A stretch of 64,000 bases of DNA from Kineosporiaceae bacterium (GCA_016713225.1 JADJPO010000004.1:372001-436000), one strand, 5' to 3'; shown: positions 8,966-17,479, counted from the first letter of the stretch. The notes: generated by a model from the sequence alone, not told the origin. A program made the numbers and translations.

Positions 8966-9808
8966 ATGGCTGTCACCATCACGTTGCCCGAGCTCGACCT
9001 GCCCGGCGAGTACCCCGTTCTGCACGCTGTCCCGGCCCGCTGGGACGAGGATTCGCGCGCCGTCCTCGCCGCGCGGTTGGGCGTCGAGGCGAGATTCGAG
9101 GACCGCGGCCTGTGGCACGTCGCGCGGACCGATCGGATGAGCCTGGAGATCTACGCCGCCACCGACTCCTTCCGGCTCGACATCGTGGACCGGACGAACG
9201 AACTCGACTCGGCCACCGAACGCGGCCTGGACCAGGCGGACGCCGTGCGCCGAGCGGAGGAGTTCCTCGCCCCGTTCCGTCCCGGTGCGGCCGAGTCCCG
9301 GGTCGTCTCGGTGGTCGAGGCCGAGGTGTTGGTGAGCCGGGAGCCGCGCTCCGAACCTCGCCGCTACGTCACGGGAACCCAGGTCAACCTCGGCTTCACC
9401 GTCGAAGGTGTGCCGTTGCTCGGCCCGGGGGCCAAGATGCAGGTCACGGTGGGCGCCGAAGGCGAGATCCAGGCGGCCTACCGGATGTGGCGGAAGGTCG
9501 CGACGGTCGACCGGGTGCGGGGATTCGCACCGGAGGAGCTCGCCGACCGCCTCGGACGGAGCCGGATGTTCGCCCAGCTGACCGACGAGACGGCCCGGGT
9601 CGAGATCACCACCGCGCGCGCCGGCCTCTTGTGTCTGCCCCCGACCGAACGCCAGACCCTGCTGCCGCCGGCGATCGAGATCCGCGGCACCGTCAGCACC
9701 GAGACGGCACCGGACGTCGGCTTCTCGATCTTCGTGAGCGCGGCCGACACCCGGGGACGGCGGCCGCGGACGGAGCGCACCGGACTGCCGTCCCGCATCG
9801 TGGCCTGA
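8966..9808 (+). CDS. Conserved hypothetical protein, partner of DUF6345 protein
   Basis: A 280-residue soluble protein with no signal peptide. ATG 8966 is 20 bp after the DUF6345 stop, so the pair probably forms an operon. The N-terminal half alternates strands and helices (LAARLGVEARFEDRG, DQADAVRRAEEFLAPF). The middle has VNLGFTVEGVPLLGPGAKMQ followed by VTVGAEGEI. This layout resembles the propeptide-like, FTP/PepSY-type regions that precede some secreted peptidases. If that is right, the protein could be a separately encoded inhibitor or chaperone for the DUF6345 protein. The resemblance is weak and no family is firmly recognised. Confidence 0.65.
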   Translation: MAVTITLPELDLPGEYPVLHAVPARWDEDSRAVLAARLGVEARFEDRGLWHVARTDRMSLEIYAATDSFRLDIVDRTNELDSATERGLDQADAVRRAEEFLAPFRPGAAESRVVSVVEAEVLVSREPRSEPRRYVTGTQVNLGFTVEGVPLLGPGAKMQVTVGAEGEIQAAYRMWRKVATVDRVRGFAPEELADRLGRSRMFAQLTDETARVEITTARAGLLCLPPTERQTLLPPAIEIRGTVSTETAPDVGFSIFVSAADTRGRRPRTERTGLPSRIVA

Positions 9809-9822
9809 CCACCGCGACCAGC

Positions 9823-9857
9823 GCGACCCGTGCGGCTCACGCGACCCGTGCGGCTCA
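9823..9857. repeat. Tandem 18-bp direct repeat at a convergent gene end
   Basis: GCGACCCGTGCGGCTCAC at 9823-9840 is repeated for 17 bp at 9841-9857. It lies just after the stop of the DUF6345 partner gene and runs into the last codons of the convergent DedA gene. No function is evident. Confidence 0.7.
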
Positions 9858-10484
9858 GGCGGGGTGGGAGTCCGGTTCGCTGCGCTCCTGCCGACGGCGA
9901 TGCCGATGCCACAACGCGACGGCTGCCACCAGGACGACCACGGTCATCACCGCCGCGCCCCGGCCGATCACCTTCTCGACCAGGTGGTAGGAGTTGCCCG
10001 CCAGGTAGCCGACCAGGCAGAACGTGACGCCCCACACCACACCACCCAGGGCGTTGTAGGCCAGGAAGGTGCCGTAGGGCATCCGGCTCAGTCCGGCCAG
10101 ACCGGGCATCACGGCCCGCAGGAACGCCGTCCAGCGCCCCAGGAAGACCGCCGACCCACCGCGGGTCCGCAAGAAGTCGCGCGCGCCGTCCAGCCGGGAC
10201 CGGTGACGGCGCAGCGGCCCCAGATCGAGCACCGAGTCGCCGTAGTGACGCCCCACCTCGTAGCCCACGCTGTCCCCCACGATCGCGGCGATCACCACCA
10301 GGACGCCGAGCGCCCAGATCGAGATCACGTCCTGTGAGGCCAGCACCCCACCGAGCACCACGGCCGTCTCACCGGGCAACACGAACCCGACGAACACCGC
10401 CGCCTCGCCGAAGACCAGCAAACCGATCACCAGATAGGCCAGACCCGGCGGCAAGTGGAGGATCGGCTCCAGATAGGCGGACAC
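9855..10484 (-). CDS. DedA family membrane protein
   Basis: A 209-residue polytopic membrane protein of the DedA/SNARE-associated family, implicated in lipid flipping and envelope homeostasis. The family signature is clear: VFGEAAVFVGFVLPGETAVV, then VGYEVGRHYGD, then FLGRWTAFLRAVMPGLAGLS with the conserved R-x-x-P, and ending with a basic cytoplasmic tail (HRHRRRQERSEPD). GTG 10484 gives MSAYLEPILH, a typical start. Divergent from the response regulator gene. Confidence 0.92.
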   Translation of the reverse strand: MSAYLEPILHLPPGLAYLVIGLLVFGEAAVFVGFVLPGETAVVLGGVLASQDVISIWALGVLVVIAAIVGDSVGYEVGRHYGDSVLDLGPLRRHRSRLDGARDFLRTRGGSAVFLGRWTAFLRAVMPGLAGLSRMPYGTFLAYNALGGVVWGVTFCLVGYLAGNSYHLVEKVIGRGAAVMTVVVLVAAVALWHRHRRRQERSEPDSHPA

Positions 10485-10524
10485 CAGGGCACCGTACCGT
10501 CGCCGTCACCGCAGGTGTTGCTCG

Positions 10525-10530
10525 TAGGCT
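10525..10530 (+). promoter_or_regulatory. -10 box (TAGGCT) of response regulator, leaderless start
   Basis: TAGGCT ends 6 nt before GTG 10537. This spacing matches the other leaderless starts in the window and argues for 10537 over the in-frame GTG at 10531. Confidence 0.55.
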
Positions 10531-10536
10531 GTGGCC

Positions 10537-11259
10537 GTGGCTGATCCCGTGGTGACGAGCATCCTGCTCGTCGAGGACGACGAGGCGATCGGACGGCCGA
10601 TGGTCGGGGCACTGCGCGGCCAGGGGTACGACCCGCTGTGGGCGCTGACCGCGGCCGAGGCGCTCGAGCTGGCCGGCACCGAGACCCCCGCCCTGGTGTT
10701 GCTCGACCTCGGCCTGCCCGACCTGGACGGCGTGGAGTTGTGCCGCCAGCTGCGCGCCGTGCTGCCCGCCACGGTGATCGTGGTGCTGTCCGGCCGCGCT
10801 GATGACGTCGACGTGGTGCTGGGGCTCGAGGCCGGTGCCGACGACTACCTGACCAAGCCGTTCCGGTTGCCGGTGCTGCTGGCCCGCATCCGCGCCCACC
10901 TGCGCCGACTCACCCCGGTGCTGGGCCCCGCGGACTCGCAGGTGGTCCGACTCGGGGCGCTGAACCTCGATCTCGGTGCCCGCCGCTGTGACGTCGCCGG
11001 CCGCGAGGTGCCGCTACGACCCAAGGAGTTCGAACTGCTCGCCGCCCTGGTGGCGGGGGCCGGGCAGGCGGTGAGCCGCGACCAGTTGATGTCGCAGGTG
11101 TGGGACGAGAACTGGACCGGGTCGACCAAGACGCTCGACATGCACGTCTCCTCGCTACGGCGCAAGCTCGCCGATCACGGCGAGGACCCGAACCGGATCG
11201 TCACCCTGCGGAGCTTCGGGTACCGGTACGACCCGCCGGGTCGGGCTGCGGCGAACTGA
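10537..11259 (+). CDS. OmpR/PhoB-family response regulator
   Basis: A 240-residue two-domain regulator. The receiver holds the acidic pocket VEDDEA, the phospho-acceptor Asp in LLDLGLPDLDG and the Lys in YLTKPF. The C-terminal winged helix has LRPKEFELLAAL, the recognition helix KTLDMHVSSLRRKL and the wing TLRSFGYRYDP. The cognate kinase is almost certainly the convergent histidine kinase, whose coding region overlaps the last 59 bp of this gene on the opposite strand. It is not MtrA: the receiver differs from the conserved MtrA N-terminus, although this locus is near ahcY as mtrAB is in mycobacteria. Confidence 0.92.
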   Translation: MADPVVTSILLVEDDEAIGRPMVGALRGQGYDPLWALTAAEALELAGTETPALVLLDLGLPDLDGVELCRQLRAVLPATVIVVLSGRADDVDVVLGLEAGADDYLTKPFRLPVLLARIRAHLRRLTPVLGPADSQVVRLGALNLDLGARRCDVAGREVPLRPKEFELLAALVAGAGQAVSRDQLMSQVWDENWTGSTKTLDMHVSSLRRKLADHGEDPNRIVTLRSFGYRYDPPGRAAAN

Positions 11260-12589
11260 CCGCGGGCAGCACCGCGGCGAAGATCGCCGGACGACGCGAG
11301 GTCACCTCGAGTCGACCGCCGTCGGCCTCGATCAGCGAGCGGGCCAGCGCCAGGCCGATCCCCGTACCGCGAGCATCCGGTGAGCGCCTCGTGAAGATCA
11401 CCTCGGCGCCGGCGCTGGTGGGATCGGGCAGGCCCTCCCCCTGATCGGCGACCTCGACGATGACCGTCTGGTCGGCACTGCGCACAGCCACCCGCACCGT
11501 GCCCGCCCCGTGCGTCAAGGCGTTGTCGAGCAGGACGTCCAGCACGGTGCGCAGCGCGGGCGGCGACACCAGCGCACCGGGCAGCTCGTCGTCCAGGGCC
11601 GTGATCAGGGCCCGCCCGGCATCGGCCAGCCGCCGTGACCAGGGCTGCACCACGTCCCTGACCAGTGCACCGGCATCGATGCACTCGGTCGCCCGCCGGG
11701 TGTCACGGGCCAATGCCAGCAGGTCGAGCACCGTGCGCTCGAGCCGGTCGAGATCGCTCAGAGCGTCCTGTACCGAGGTGCGCAGGTCGGCGCCCGGGGT
11801 GAGCAGGGAGGCCTCGAGACCGATCCGCACGGCGGTCAGCGGCCCGCGCAACTGATGGCTGGCATCGGCGCTGAAGGCGCGTTCCCGCTCGAGCATGCCG
11901 CCCAGGCGGCGGGCGGTCAGCTCCAGGTTGCGGCCGGCGTCGTCCACCTCTCGCACCCGCGAACGATTCGGGCGCACCGAGAAATCACCCTGCCCCAGAG
12001 CAGCGGCCGACTCGGCGAGTTGCTGCAGCGGCTGGGCGAGCCGTCGGGCCTGGCGACGGGCCAGCGCAGCCGCCAGGCCCAGGACCGCCAGGGCCAGCGC
12101 GGCCATCAGCGCCCAGGTGAGCCACACGATGTGTTGCACCAGGGCGTACGGCTCGGCGGCCCGCACCACGTACGCGGCCGGCGCGTCGGCATCCTCGGTC
12201 AGGGGGACGACGGTCACCAGCTCGGAGCCGAGCCGGGCCGACTCCTCGACACCCGTGGCGGAGACCCGGCCGGTGATCGGGTCGGCCCGAGCCGGGCCCT
12301 CCCCGGCGATCCGTAGGCCGGTGCCGTCGTACACCCCGATCACCACCGTCGGCTCGTGGGGAACCGGGAGCACCGAGGGGATCGTGGACGGCTGGGCCAG
12401 GACCGCCGGAGTGAGCACCGAGCGGGAGCGCTCGGCGTCGCGGGCCAGGTGCTCCTGTGCCTCACCGCGGTACAGGCCACCGACCACCACGGCCAGCGGC
12501 ACCGCGAACAACAGCATGGCCAACGCGCTGACCACCACGATGGTGCGTTGCACCATCGACGACAGCCGCACCGTGTCGCCCGCCGTCAT
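11201..12589 (-). CDS. Two-component sensor histidine kinase
   Basis: A 462-residue membrane kinase. A membrane segment at about residues 15-40 and a second at about 167-190 bracket an extracytoplasmic sensor, followed by HAMP (RRLAQPLQQLAESAAALGQG). The phospho-acceptor His is in FSADASHQLRGPLTAVR. The ATPase domain has N-box DNALTHG, G1 DQGEGLPDP and G2 GTGIGLALAR. The gene runs opposite to the response regulator and overlaps its 3' end by 59 bp. It starts 15 bp after the CDF transporter stop, so it may also be read from the upstream pmm series. The C-terminal 25 residues past the ATPase core look unstructured. Confidence 0.93.
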   Translation of the reverse strand: MTAGDTVRLSSMVQRTIVVVSALAMLLFAVPLAVVVGGLYRGEAQEHLARDAERSRSVLTPAVLAQPSTIPSVLPVPHEPTVVIGVYDGTGLRIAGEGPARADPITGRVSATGVEESARLGSELVTVVPLTEDADAPAAYVVRAAEPYALVQHIVWLTWALMAALALAVLGLAAALARRQARRLAQPLQQLAESAAALGQGDFSVRPNRSRVREVDDAGRNLELTARRLGGMLERERAFSADASHQLRGPLTAVRIGLEASLLTPGADLRTSVQDALSDLDRLERTVLDLLALARDTRRATECIDAGALVRDVVQPWSRRLADAGRALITALDDELPGALVSPPALRTVLDVLLDNALTHGAGTVRVAVRSADQTVIVEVADQGEGLPDPTSAGAEVIFTRRSPDARGTGIGLALARSLIEADGGRLEVTSRRPAIFAAVLPAVSSPQPDPAGRTGTRSSAG

Positions 12590-12603
12590 GACCCGGGTAC
12601 CGA

Positions 12604-13536
12604 TCAGGTGAGGGACGCCGCGGCACCCACGCGATCGACGTCCGGCTCGAGGTAGATCACCCGGGCGATCGGGACGGCGCTGCGCACCCGAGCCTCGGCG
12701 TCGTCGATGATCCGGGCGACGTCGGAGGCCAGCCGCTGGGGCCCGACGGCGATCTTGGCCGCCACGAGCAGCTCGTCCGGCCCCAGGTGCAACGTCTTCA
12801 TGTGGATGACCCGTTCGACGCCGACACCGACCAGGGCGGTCTCGATCGCCGTGAGGTGTTCGCGGGTCGCCCCCTCACCGATCAGCAGGGAGTTCATCTC
12901 GATCGCCAGCACCGCCGCGACCACCACCAGCAGCACCCCGATCAGGGCGGTGCCGGCCGCATCCCAGCGGCCGTCATCGGTGAACAGGGTCATGCCCACA
13001 CCGAACAACGCAAACACCAGACCGACCAGGGCGGCCAGGTCCTCCAGCAGCACCACGGGCAGTTCCGGGGCCTTGGCGGTGCGCACGAAATCGACCCAAC
13101 TACGGTGCCCTCGTACGTGATTGGACTCGGCGATCGCGGTACGGAAGGAGAAGGACTCCAGCCCGATGGCCACCACCAGAACCGCGATCGGCACCCACTT
13201 CCAGGCCTCGATCGGCTCGGGGTGCGACCACTTGTGCCACGCCTCGTAGAGTGCGAACAGGCCCCCCACGCTGAACAGCACGATCGAGACGATGAAGGCG
13301 TAGACGTACCGCTGGCGGCCGTAGCCGAACGGGTGCTCGGCGGTCGCCGCCCGGCTCGCCCGCTTGCCACCGATCAACAGCAGCAACTGGTTGCCCGAGT
13401 CGGCCAGTGAGTGGATCGACTCGGCGAGCATGGAGCTGGACCGCGTCAGCAGGAACGCCACGAACTTGGTCGCGGCGATCCCCAGATTGGCGGCCAGGGC
13501 AGCAACGATGGCGCGGGTGCCACCTTCGGTCGACAT
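12604..13536 (-). CDS. Cation diffusion facilitator family transporter (SLC30A9/ZnT9-like)
   Basis: A 310-residue membrane protein exporting divalent cations, most likely Zn or Mn, by proton antiport. The motif HSLADSGNQLLLLIGGKRA and FGYGRQRYVYAF are those of the ZnT9-like branch. In the second metal-site helix LLEDLAALVGL carries Glu-Asp, where typical CDFs have Asp or His. The cytoplasmic C-terminal domain follows. ATG 13536 lies 3 nt after the SIS gene stop, so it belongs to the pmm-Trm112-SIS operon. A CDF gene in this slot is common in actinomycetes. Metal specificity is not determinable. Confidence 0.9.
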   Translation of the reverse strand: MSTEGGTRAIVAALAANLGIAATKFVAFLLTRSSSMLAESIHSLADSGNQLLLLIGGKRASRAATAEHPFGYGRQRYVYAFIVSIVLFSVGGLFALYEAWHKWSHPEPIEAWKWVPIAVLVVAIGLESFSFRTAIAESNHVRGHRSWVDFVRTAKAPELPVVLLEDLAALVGLVFALFGVGMTLFTDDGRWDAAGTALIGVLLVVVAAVLAIEMNSLLIGEGATREHLTAIETALVGVGVERVIHMKTLHLGPDELLVAAKIAVGPQRLASDVARIIDDAEARVRSAVPIARVIYLEPDVDRVGAAASLT

Positions 13537-13539
13537 CGT

Positions 13540-14706
13540 TCAGCGAGTCCGATCGCGCAGGTCCGCCACATGCGGAGAGGTCAGTGGGTCCAGCCCCGAG
13601 GCCAGGGCGAGGTAGGTGGCCGCGAAGTCGGTCAGCGAGACCAGGTCCGCGAAACGCTCCAGCGGGTGGCCGGGTTCGGCGCTGACCTCACTGACCCGCA
13701 CGCCGGCCTCCTGCGCGGTCAGCCGGACGGCGTCCGCGGTACGGCTGGTCACCAGCCAGGTGCCGTCCGGGCGATCCACGCTCGGCTCGGCGTCGCGCAA
13801 CAGCAGCAGCCGCAAGGCGACCCGACCCGGACCGTCCAGGAACGGATCGGCGAACACGTCCTCCTCCGCACGGGCGGCGAACGGCCCACCGAAGGTGGCC
13901 ACCACATCGCCGGCGTCGTCCGGCAGGGCACCGCGCATCGCCGGCACCCGCGCGGTGCGGGCCAGCATGGCCACGGCGCGGCTGGCCGCGACACCCGTGA
14001 CGTCACCGTCGCCGAGCACCACCGGCACGCTGTCGGCCAGATCGAGAGCCAGCGTCTTGGCCGGGTTCACGAACGCCTCGGACGCCGGCCGGTACGTCGC
14101 GGCCCGGGCATCGAGCCGGTCGGCCACGCTCTCGAGCACTGCGTCGGAGGTGTCGGTCAAGCCCACGGCATGGGCGGCAGCCAACACCGGGGTGAGCAAC
14201 GACCACATCCCCATGCGCGAGGCTCGCGCGGCCGGGCTGGCCGGCGGTGGTACCGGCACGTGCACCCCGCCGGTGCGCTGGGCCACCTCCTGCAGCGGCG
14301 AACCGGTCATCCCCACGGTCAGCAGCCGAGAGCCCCTCCGAGCGGCCTCGGCAGCCAGCCCCAGGGGGCCCGGCGCACGTCCCGACATCGACACGGCGAC
14401 CACGAGATCGAGCGGGCCGACCCACCCCGGCAACGGCAACCCGCGGCGCACCGTCACGGGCACCGGTGATCCACTGCCGGCCAACATGGCCAACACGTCG
14501 CCGACCACGGCTGATCCGCCCAGACTCGCCACCACCACCGACCGGGGACGCCCGTCCCCCACCAACCGGCTGACCTCCGCCTCGGCGGTGGCGCGCATCG
14601 AGACCCGCACCTGGGCGCCGGCACTGGCCAGCGCGCGCAGGCTGCCCGAGGGATCGGCGCCCGCCAGTCCCTCGGCGTCGTCCAGCAGCTGTTCGTCGAG
14701 TGCCAT
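13540..14706 (-). CDS. SIS domain protein (phosphosugar isomerase-like, Rv3256c type)
   Basis: A 388-residue protein related to bifunctional phosphoglucose/phosphomannose isomerases. Two SIS-type folds are discernible. The first holds VVASLGGSAVVGDVLAM and VAVSMSGRAPGPLGL near residues 60-125. The second holds ADSVPVVLGDGDVTGVAA and FGGPFAARAEEDVF. The N-terminal LLDDAEGLAGADPSGSLR is typical of the actinobacterial version next to phosphomannomutase. It probably works with Pmm in mannose-phosphate or glucose-phosphate supply for GDP-mannose and glycolipids. Gene gaps to Trm112 (3 nt) and CDF (3 nt) indicate one operon. Catalytic residues were not checked against a structure. Confidence 0.85.
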   Translation of the reverse strand: MALDEQLLDDAEGLAGADPSGSLRALASAGAQVRVSMRATAEAEVSRLVGDGRPRSVVVASLGGSAVVGDVLAMLAGSGSPVPVTVRRGLPLPGWVGPLDLVVAVSMSGRAPGPLGLAAEAARRGSRLLTVGMTGSPLQEVAQRTGGVHVPVPPPASPAARASRMGMWSLLTPVLAAAHAVGLTDTSDAVLESVADRLDARAATYRPASEAFVNPAKTLALDLADSVPVVLGDGDVTGVAASRAVAMLARTARVPAMRGALPDDAGDVVATFGGPFAARAEEDVFADPFLDGPGRVALRLLLLRDAEPSVDRPDGTWLVTSRTADAVRLTAQEAGVRVSEVSAEPGHPLERFADLVSLTDFAATYLALASGLDPLTSPHVADLRDRTR

Positions 14707-14709
14707 GTC

Positions 14710-14910
14710 TCAGCCCTGGTCTCGGGTGCGGGCCTCGTCCACGAGCAGCACCGGGATGCCGCCCTCAGCCACCGGATAGGCCAGCCGGCAGACCGTGCAG
14801 TGCAGTTCGGGAGCCGAACCGTCCGGCCCCTCACCGTCCCGCAGCACACCGGAACAGGACGGGCAGCGCAGGATCTCGCGCAGCCAGCCATCGATCGTCG
14901 TCACAGTCAC
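14710..14910 (-). CDS. Trm112 family zinc-binding protein
   Basis: A 66-residue protein (Trm112/YcaR family). Motifs are LREILRCPSCSGVLRD and LHCTVCRLAYPVAEGGIPVLL, giving two CxxC pairs for one zinc. In bacteria the function is poorly defined; in eukaryotes and archaea Trm112 activates methyltransferases. GTG 14910 gives the usual length and is preceded by an AGGA-containing segment; ATG 14928 would add six residues. Located between pmm and the SIS gene in tight succession, as in other actinomycetes. Confidence 0.85.
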   Translation of the reverse strand: MTVTTIDGWLREILRCPSCSGVLRDGEGPDGSAPELHCTVCRLAYPVAEGGIPVLLVDEARTRDQG

Positions 14911-14931
14911 GAACCCATCCTGACCCATAGG

Positions 14932-16491
14932 TCACCCATTGCGGACGAGGCTGAGCACATCGTCGCGCAAAGCTGCCATCTCGGTGGCGGTCGGAGCCTC
15001 GGCGTTGAGCCGCAACAACGGCTCGGTGTTGCTCGGGCGCAGGTTGAACCACCAGCCCTGGGCGTCGTGGATCACACTCAACCCATCGAGCCGGTCCAGG
15101 CGGACCCCGGGACGATCGACGAACGCCGCCTCGACCCGGGCCGTCGCCGCGGCCACGTCGTCCACCCGGGAGTTGATCTCACCGCTGGCGACGTACCGCT
15201 CGTACTCGGCGGTCAACTGCGACAACGGCACCGCACCCGCATCGGAGGCCTCGCCCAGCGCTGCGAGCACGTGCATCGCGGCCAGCATGCCGGTGTCGGC
15301 GAACCAGAAGTCACGGAAGTAGTAGTGCGCCGAGTGCTCGCCCCCGAAGACCGCGCTGTGAGCGGCCATCTCGGCCTTGATGAACGAGTGCCCCACACGG
15401 GTGCGCAGCGCCGTCCCGCCGGCCTCGGCGATCACCTCGGGCACGGCCCGTGAGGTGATCAGGTTGTGGATCACGGTGGCCGACCGGCCCGCGGCCCGCT
15501 CCTTGGCGATCTCGCGCCGGGCGACCAGCGCGGTGACCGCACTGGGACTGACCGGCTCGCCGCGCTCGTCGATCACGAAGCACCGGTCGGCGTCCCCGTC
15601 GAAGGCCAGGCCGATGTCGGCCCCCTCCCGGACCACGGCCGCCTGCAGATCGCGCAGGTTGGCCGGCTCGAGCGGGTTGGCCTCGTGGTTGGGGAAGGTG
15701 CCGTCGAGCTCGAAGTACAGCGGGACGACGTCCAGCGGCAGCGCGGCCAGCCCTGCCGCGGTGCCCAGCACCGCCGGGGTGGTCAGACCGCCCATGCCGT
15801 TGCCGGCGTCGACGACCACTCGCAGTGGCCGGCTGCCGGACAGGTCGACCAACGCACGCAGGTGGGCCGCGTACCCGGCGAGCCGGTCCTCGGTGACGAT
15901 CGTTCCCGGGGTCGGCGCGACCGGCGCGCTCGCCCCGGACAACAACTGCTCGGCGCGCTGCCGGATCCGCACCAGGCCGGTGTCCTGCCCGATCGGGCGC
16001 GCGGCGGCGCGGCACAGCTTGATGCCGTTGTAGGCGGCCGGGTTGTGGGAGGCGGTGAACATGGCCCCGGGGGCGTCCAGCGCCCCACTGGCGTAGTAGA
16101 GGCCGTCGGTACTGCACAGCCCGATCAGGACGACGTCCAGCCCGGTCGCGGCCGCTCCCTCGGCGAAGGCCTGCGCCAGCTCGGGCGAGGAGGGCCTCAT
16201 GTCGTAGCCGATGACCACGCGCCGGGTGGCACCCGAGGCCGTCCGATCGTCGGCGACCTCCTCGGCGAACGCCACCCCGAGGGCACGGGTCACCTCGGCG
16301 TCGATCTGCTCACCGACCAGACCCCGGACGTCGTAGGCCTTGACCACATCGGACAGATCACGACGTGACGCTCCCTCGGCCGGATCAGCCAGGTCGCAGA
16401 GTTCGAGCACCGCCGCATCGCCATCGCGAAGGTCGATGGCCGGCGAGAGGGCGGTGGGTGCGGTGGTCAGGTCATCACGTGCTGGAGTCAC
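14932..16491 (-). CDS. manB: Phosphomannomutase/phosphoglucomutase
   Basis: A 519-residue alpha-D-phosphohexomutase interconverting mannose-6-P and mannose-1-P (and probably the glucose pair), feeding GDP-mannose synthesis. The catalytic serine loop is FTASHNPAAYNGIKLC. The Mg site is AFDGDADRCFVID, the sugar loop GGEHSAHYYF, and the phosphate loop RPSNTEPLLRLNAE. The core begins at SDVVKAYDVRG, leaving about 45 extra N-terminal residues. The GTG start at 16491 is nevertheless supported by a TAGGGT -10 box 6 nt upstream, suggesting a leaderless mRNA. First gene of the pmm-Trm112-SIS-CDF series. Corresponds by synteny to Rv3257c (pmmA/manB). Confidence 0.95.
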   Translation of the reverse strand: MTPARDDLTTAPTALSPAIDLRDGDAAVLELCDLADPAEGASRRDLSDVVKAYDVRGLVGEQIDAEVTRALGVAFAEEVADDRTASGATRRVVIGYDMRPSSPELAQAFAEGAAATGLDVVLIGLCSTDGLYYASGALDAPGAMFTASHNPAAYNGIKLCRAAARPIGQDTGLVRIRQRAEQLLSGASAPVAPTPGTIVTEDRLAGYAAHLRALVDLSGSRPLRVVVDAGNGMGGLTTPAVLGTAAGLAALPLDVVPLYFELDGTFPNHEANPLEPANLRDLQAAVVREGADIGLAFDGDADRCFVIDERGEPVSPSAVTALVARREIAKERAAGRSATVIHNLITSRAVPEVIAEAGGTALRTRVGHSFIKAEMAAHSAVFGGEHSAHYYFRDFWFADTGMLAAMHVLAALGEASDAGAVPLSQLTAEYERYVASGEINSRVDDVAAATARVEAAFVDRPGVRLDRLDGLSVIHDAQGWWFNLRPSNTEPLLRLNAEAPTATEMAALRDDVLSLVRNG

Positions 16492-16497
16492 GCCTCG

Positions 16498-16503
16498 ACC
16501 CTA
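16498..16503 (-). promoter_or_regulatory. -10 box (TAGGGT) of phosphomannomutase operon
   Basis: Read on the minus strand, TAGGGT is followed by CGAGGC and then GTG 16491. The spacing matches other leaderless promoters here, and it places the operon start close to the first codon. Confidence 0.6.
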
Positions 16504-16558
16504 CCCAGCGGCACCGACACCCGGCCGGGGATCATGAACAGACCACACGATCACACGA

Positions 16559-16879
16559 TCACACCTTGCGGGTGCGATCGAGCACGCCGTCCACGCTCAG
16601 TTCGGCTCCGCCGTGCTCCCAGGTCTTGTGTTCGCAGCGGTGGCAGGAGGTGAAGTCCACCGGTGTGCCGTCGGTGAGGTTCATCGAGAGCCGGGTCACA
16701 TGGCCCGAGCCACAGGCCTGGCAGCTGATCGCCGTTCGATTGTCACGCTGAGTGAGCGACCCCAGCGGGGGATGCACGACCTCGGCGCGGCCACGACCCC
16801 GCCGGCGTACCGGGCGAGAGTGGTTCGACGGTTGGTGGGTCGTGCGGACAGAACGAGACGCTGCGGCGCGAACCGGCAT
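16559..16879 (-). CDS. Small zinc-ribbon protein
   Basis: A 106-residue protein whose second half is a zinc ribbon: SCQACGSG (Cys53, Cys56) and SCHRCEHKTW (Cys79, Cys82). The ribbon is separated by RLSMNLTDGTPVDFT and ends in VDGVLDRTRK. This ribbon is recurrent beside DUF3499 and phosphomannomutase genes in actinomycetes. The first 50 residues are basic and disordered. On the minus strand GAGGAG lies 9 nt before ATG 16879, supporting this start. Role unknown; nucleic-acid binding is only a guess from fold and basic tail. Confidence 0.8.
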   Translation of the reverse strand: MPVRAAASRSVRTTHQPSNHSRPVRRRGRGRAEVVHPPLGSLTQRDNRTAISCQACGSGHVTRLSMNLTDGTPVDFTSCHRCEHKTWEHGGAELSVDGVLDRTRKV

Positions 16880-17044
16880 CGGGAGGTTCTCCTCGGATCC
16901 ACGGGCGCATCCACGGCGCCGTTCGGGTGACCCCCAGTGACTCGACCCGATCAGGGATGACCTTGAGCCCCGGGAGTGTCCCGGCGAACCCGTCCATTCC
17001 GGACGGCGCCGCTCGGGTGGTTCCGCTCGCCGAACGAGTGGGCC

Positions 17045-17428
17045 TCAGTGGCCGGGATCGCGCAGCACCCGCAGATGACCTCGACGGCCGACCTCCACCG
17101 AGGAGGCGGCGGCCTCGCGCATCAGGCCGGCAGCCGGTTCCGGATCGGGGCGCACCCGGGCCGCCTCGCGGACGGCGTCGGCCAGGGCCAGCAGATCGTC
17201 GTGTGAGGGTGCGGGCGACTCGAACGGTTCGGTCGACAGCCGCATCACCTCCCAGCCCCGGGGAACGGTGAGCCGCTCGGCGTGCGCAGCGCACAGGTCG
17301 TAGCAGTGAGGTTCGGCATGACTGGCCAACGGGCCGAGCACGGCCGTGGAATCCGAATAGACGTAGGTCAAGGTGGCGACGGCGGGCCGGCCGCACGCCG
17401 TCCGCGAACACTGCCGCACAGCACCCAC
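17045..17428 (-). CDS. DUF3499 family protein (Rv3258c type)
   Basis: A 127-residue protein with an N-terminal Cys pair (Cys7, Cys12) and the family core AVATLTYVYSDSTAVLGPLA, then HCYDLCAAHAERLTVPRGWE. This is the DUF3499 signature as I recall it from M. tuberculosis Rv3258c, and the N-termini align without gaps when GTG 17428 is used. A TACTGT box ending 7 nt before that codon supports the choice and suggests a leaderless mRNA. The two Cys plus the H/C cluster suggest metal binding. Function unknown. The tail is helical and rich in Ala/Glu. Confidence 0.85.
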   Translation of the reverse strand: MGAVRQCSRTACGRPAVATLTYVYSDSTAVLGPLASHAEPHCYDLCAAHAERLTVPRGWEVMRLSTEPFESPAPSHDDLLALADAVREAARVRPDPEPAAGLMREAAASSVEVGRRGHLRVLRDPGH

Positions 17429-17435
17429 CCGCCGG

Positions 17436-17441
17436 ACAGTA
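17436..17441 (-). promoter_or_regulatory. -10 box (TACTGT) of DUF3499 gene
   Basis: On the minus strand TACTGT lies 7 nt before GTG 17428. It supports a short leaderless start and a separate promoter 39 bp from that of the divergent zincin gene. Confidence 0.5.
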
Positions 17442-17479
17442 CCCGCCCGTGGCAACCCGCGACAGCCCGGCGCGCCGGT

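Noticed and set aside
10537..12589. Identification of the two-component pair as MtrA/MtrB because ahcY is near
   Set aside because: Receiver and kinase sequences do not match the highly conserved mtrAB, the genes are convergent, and lpqB does not follow.
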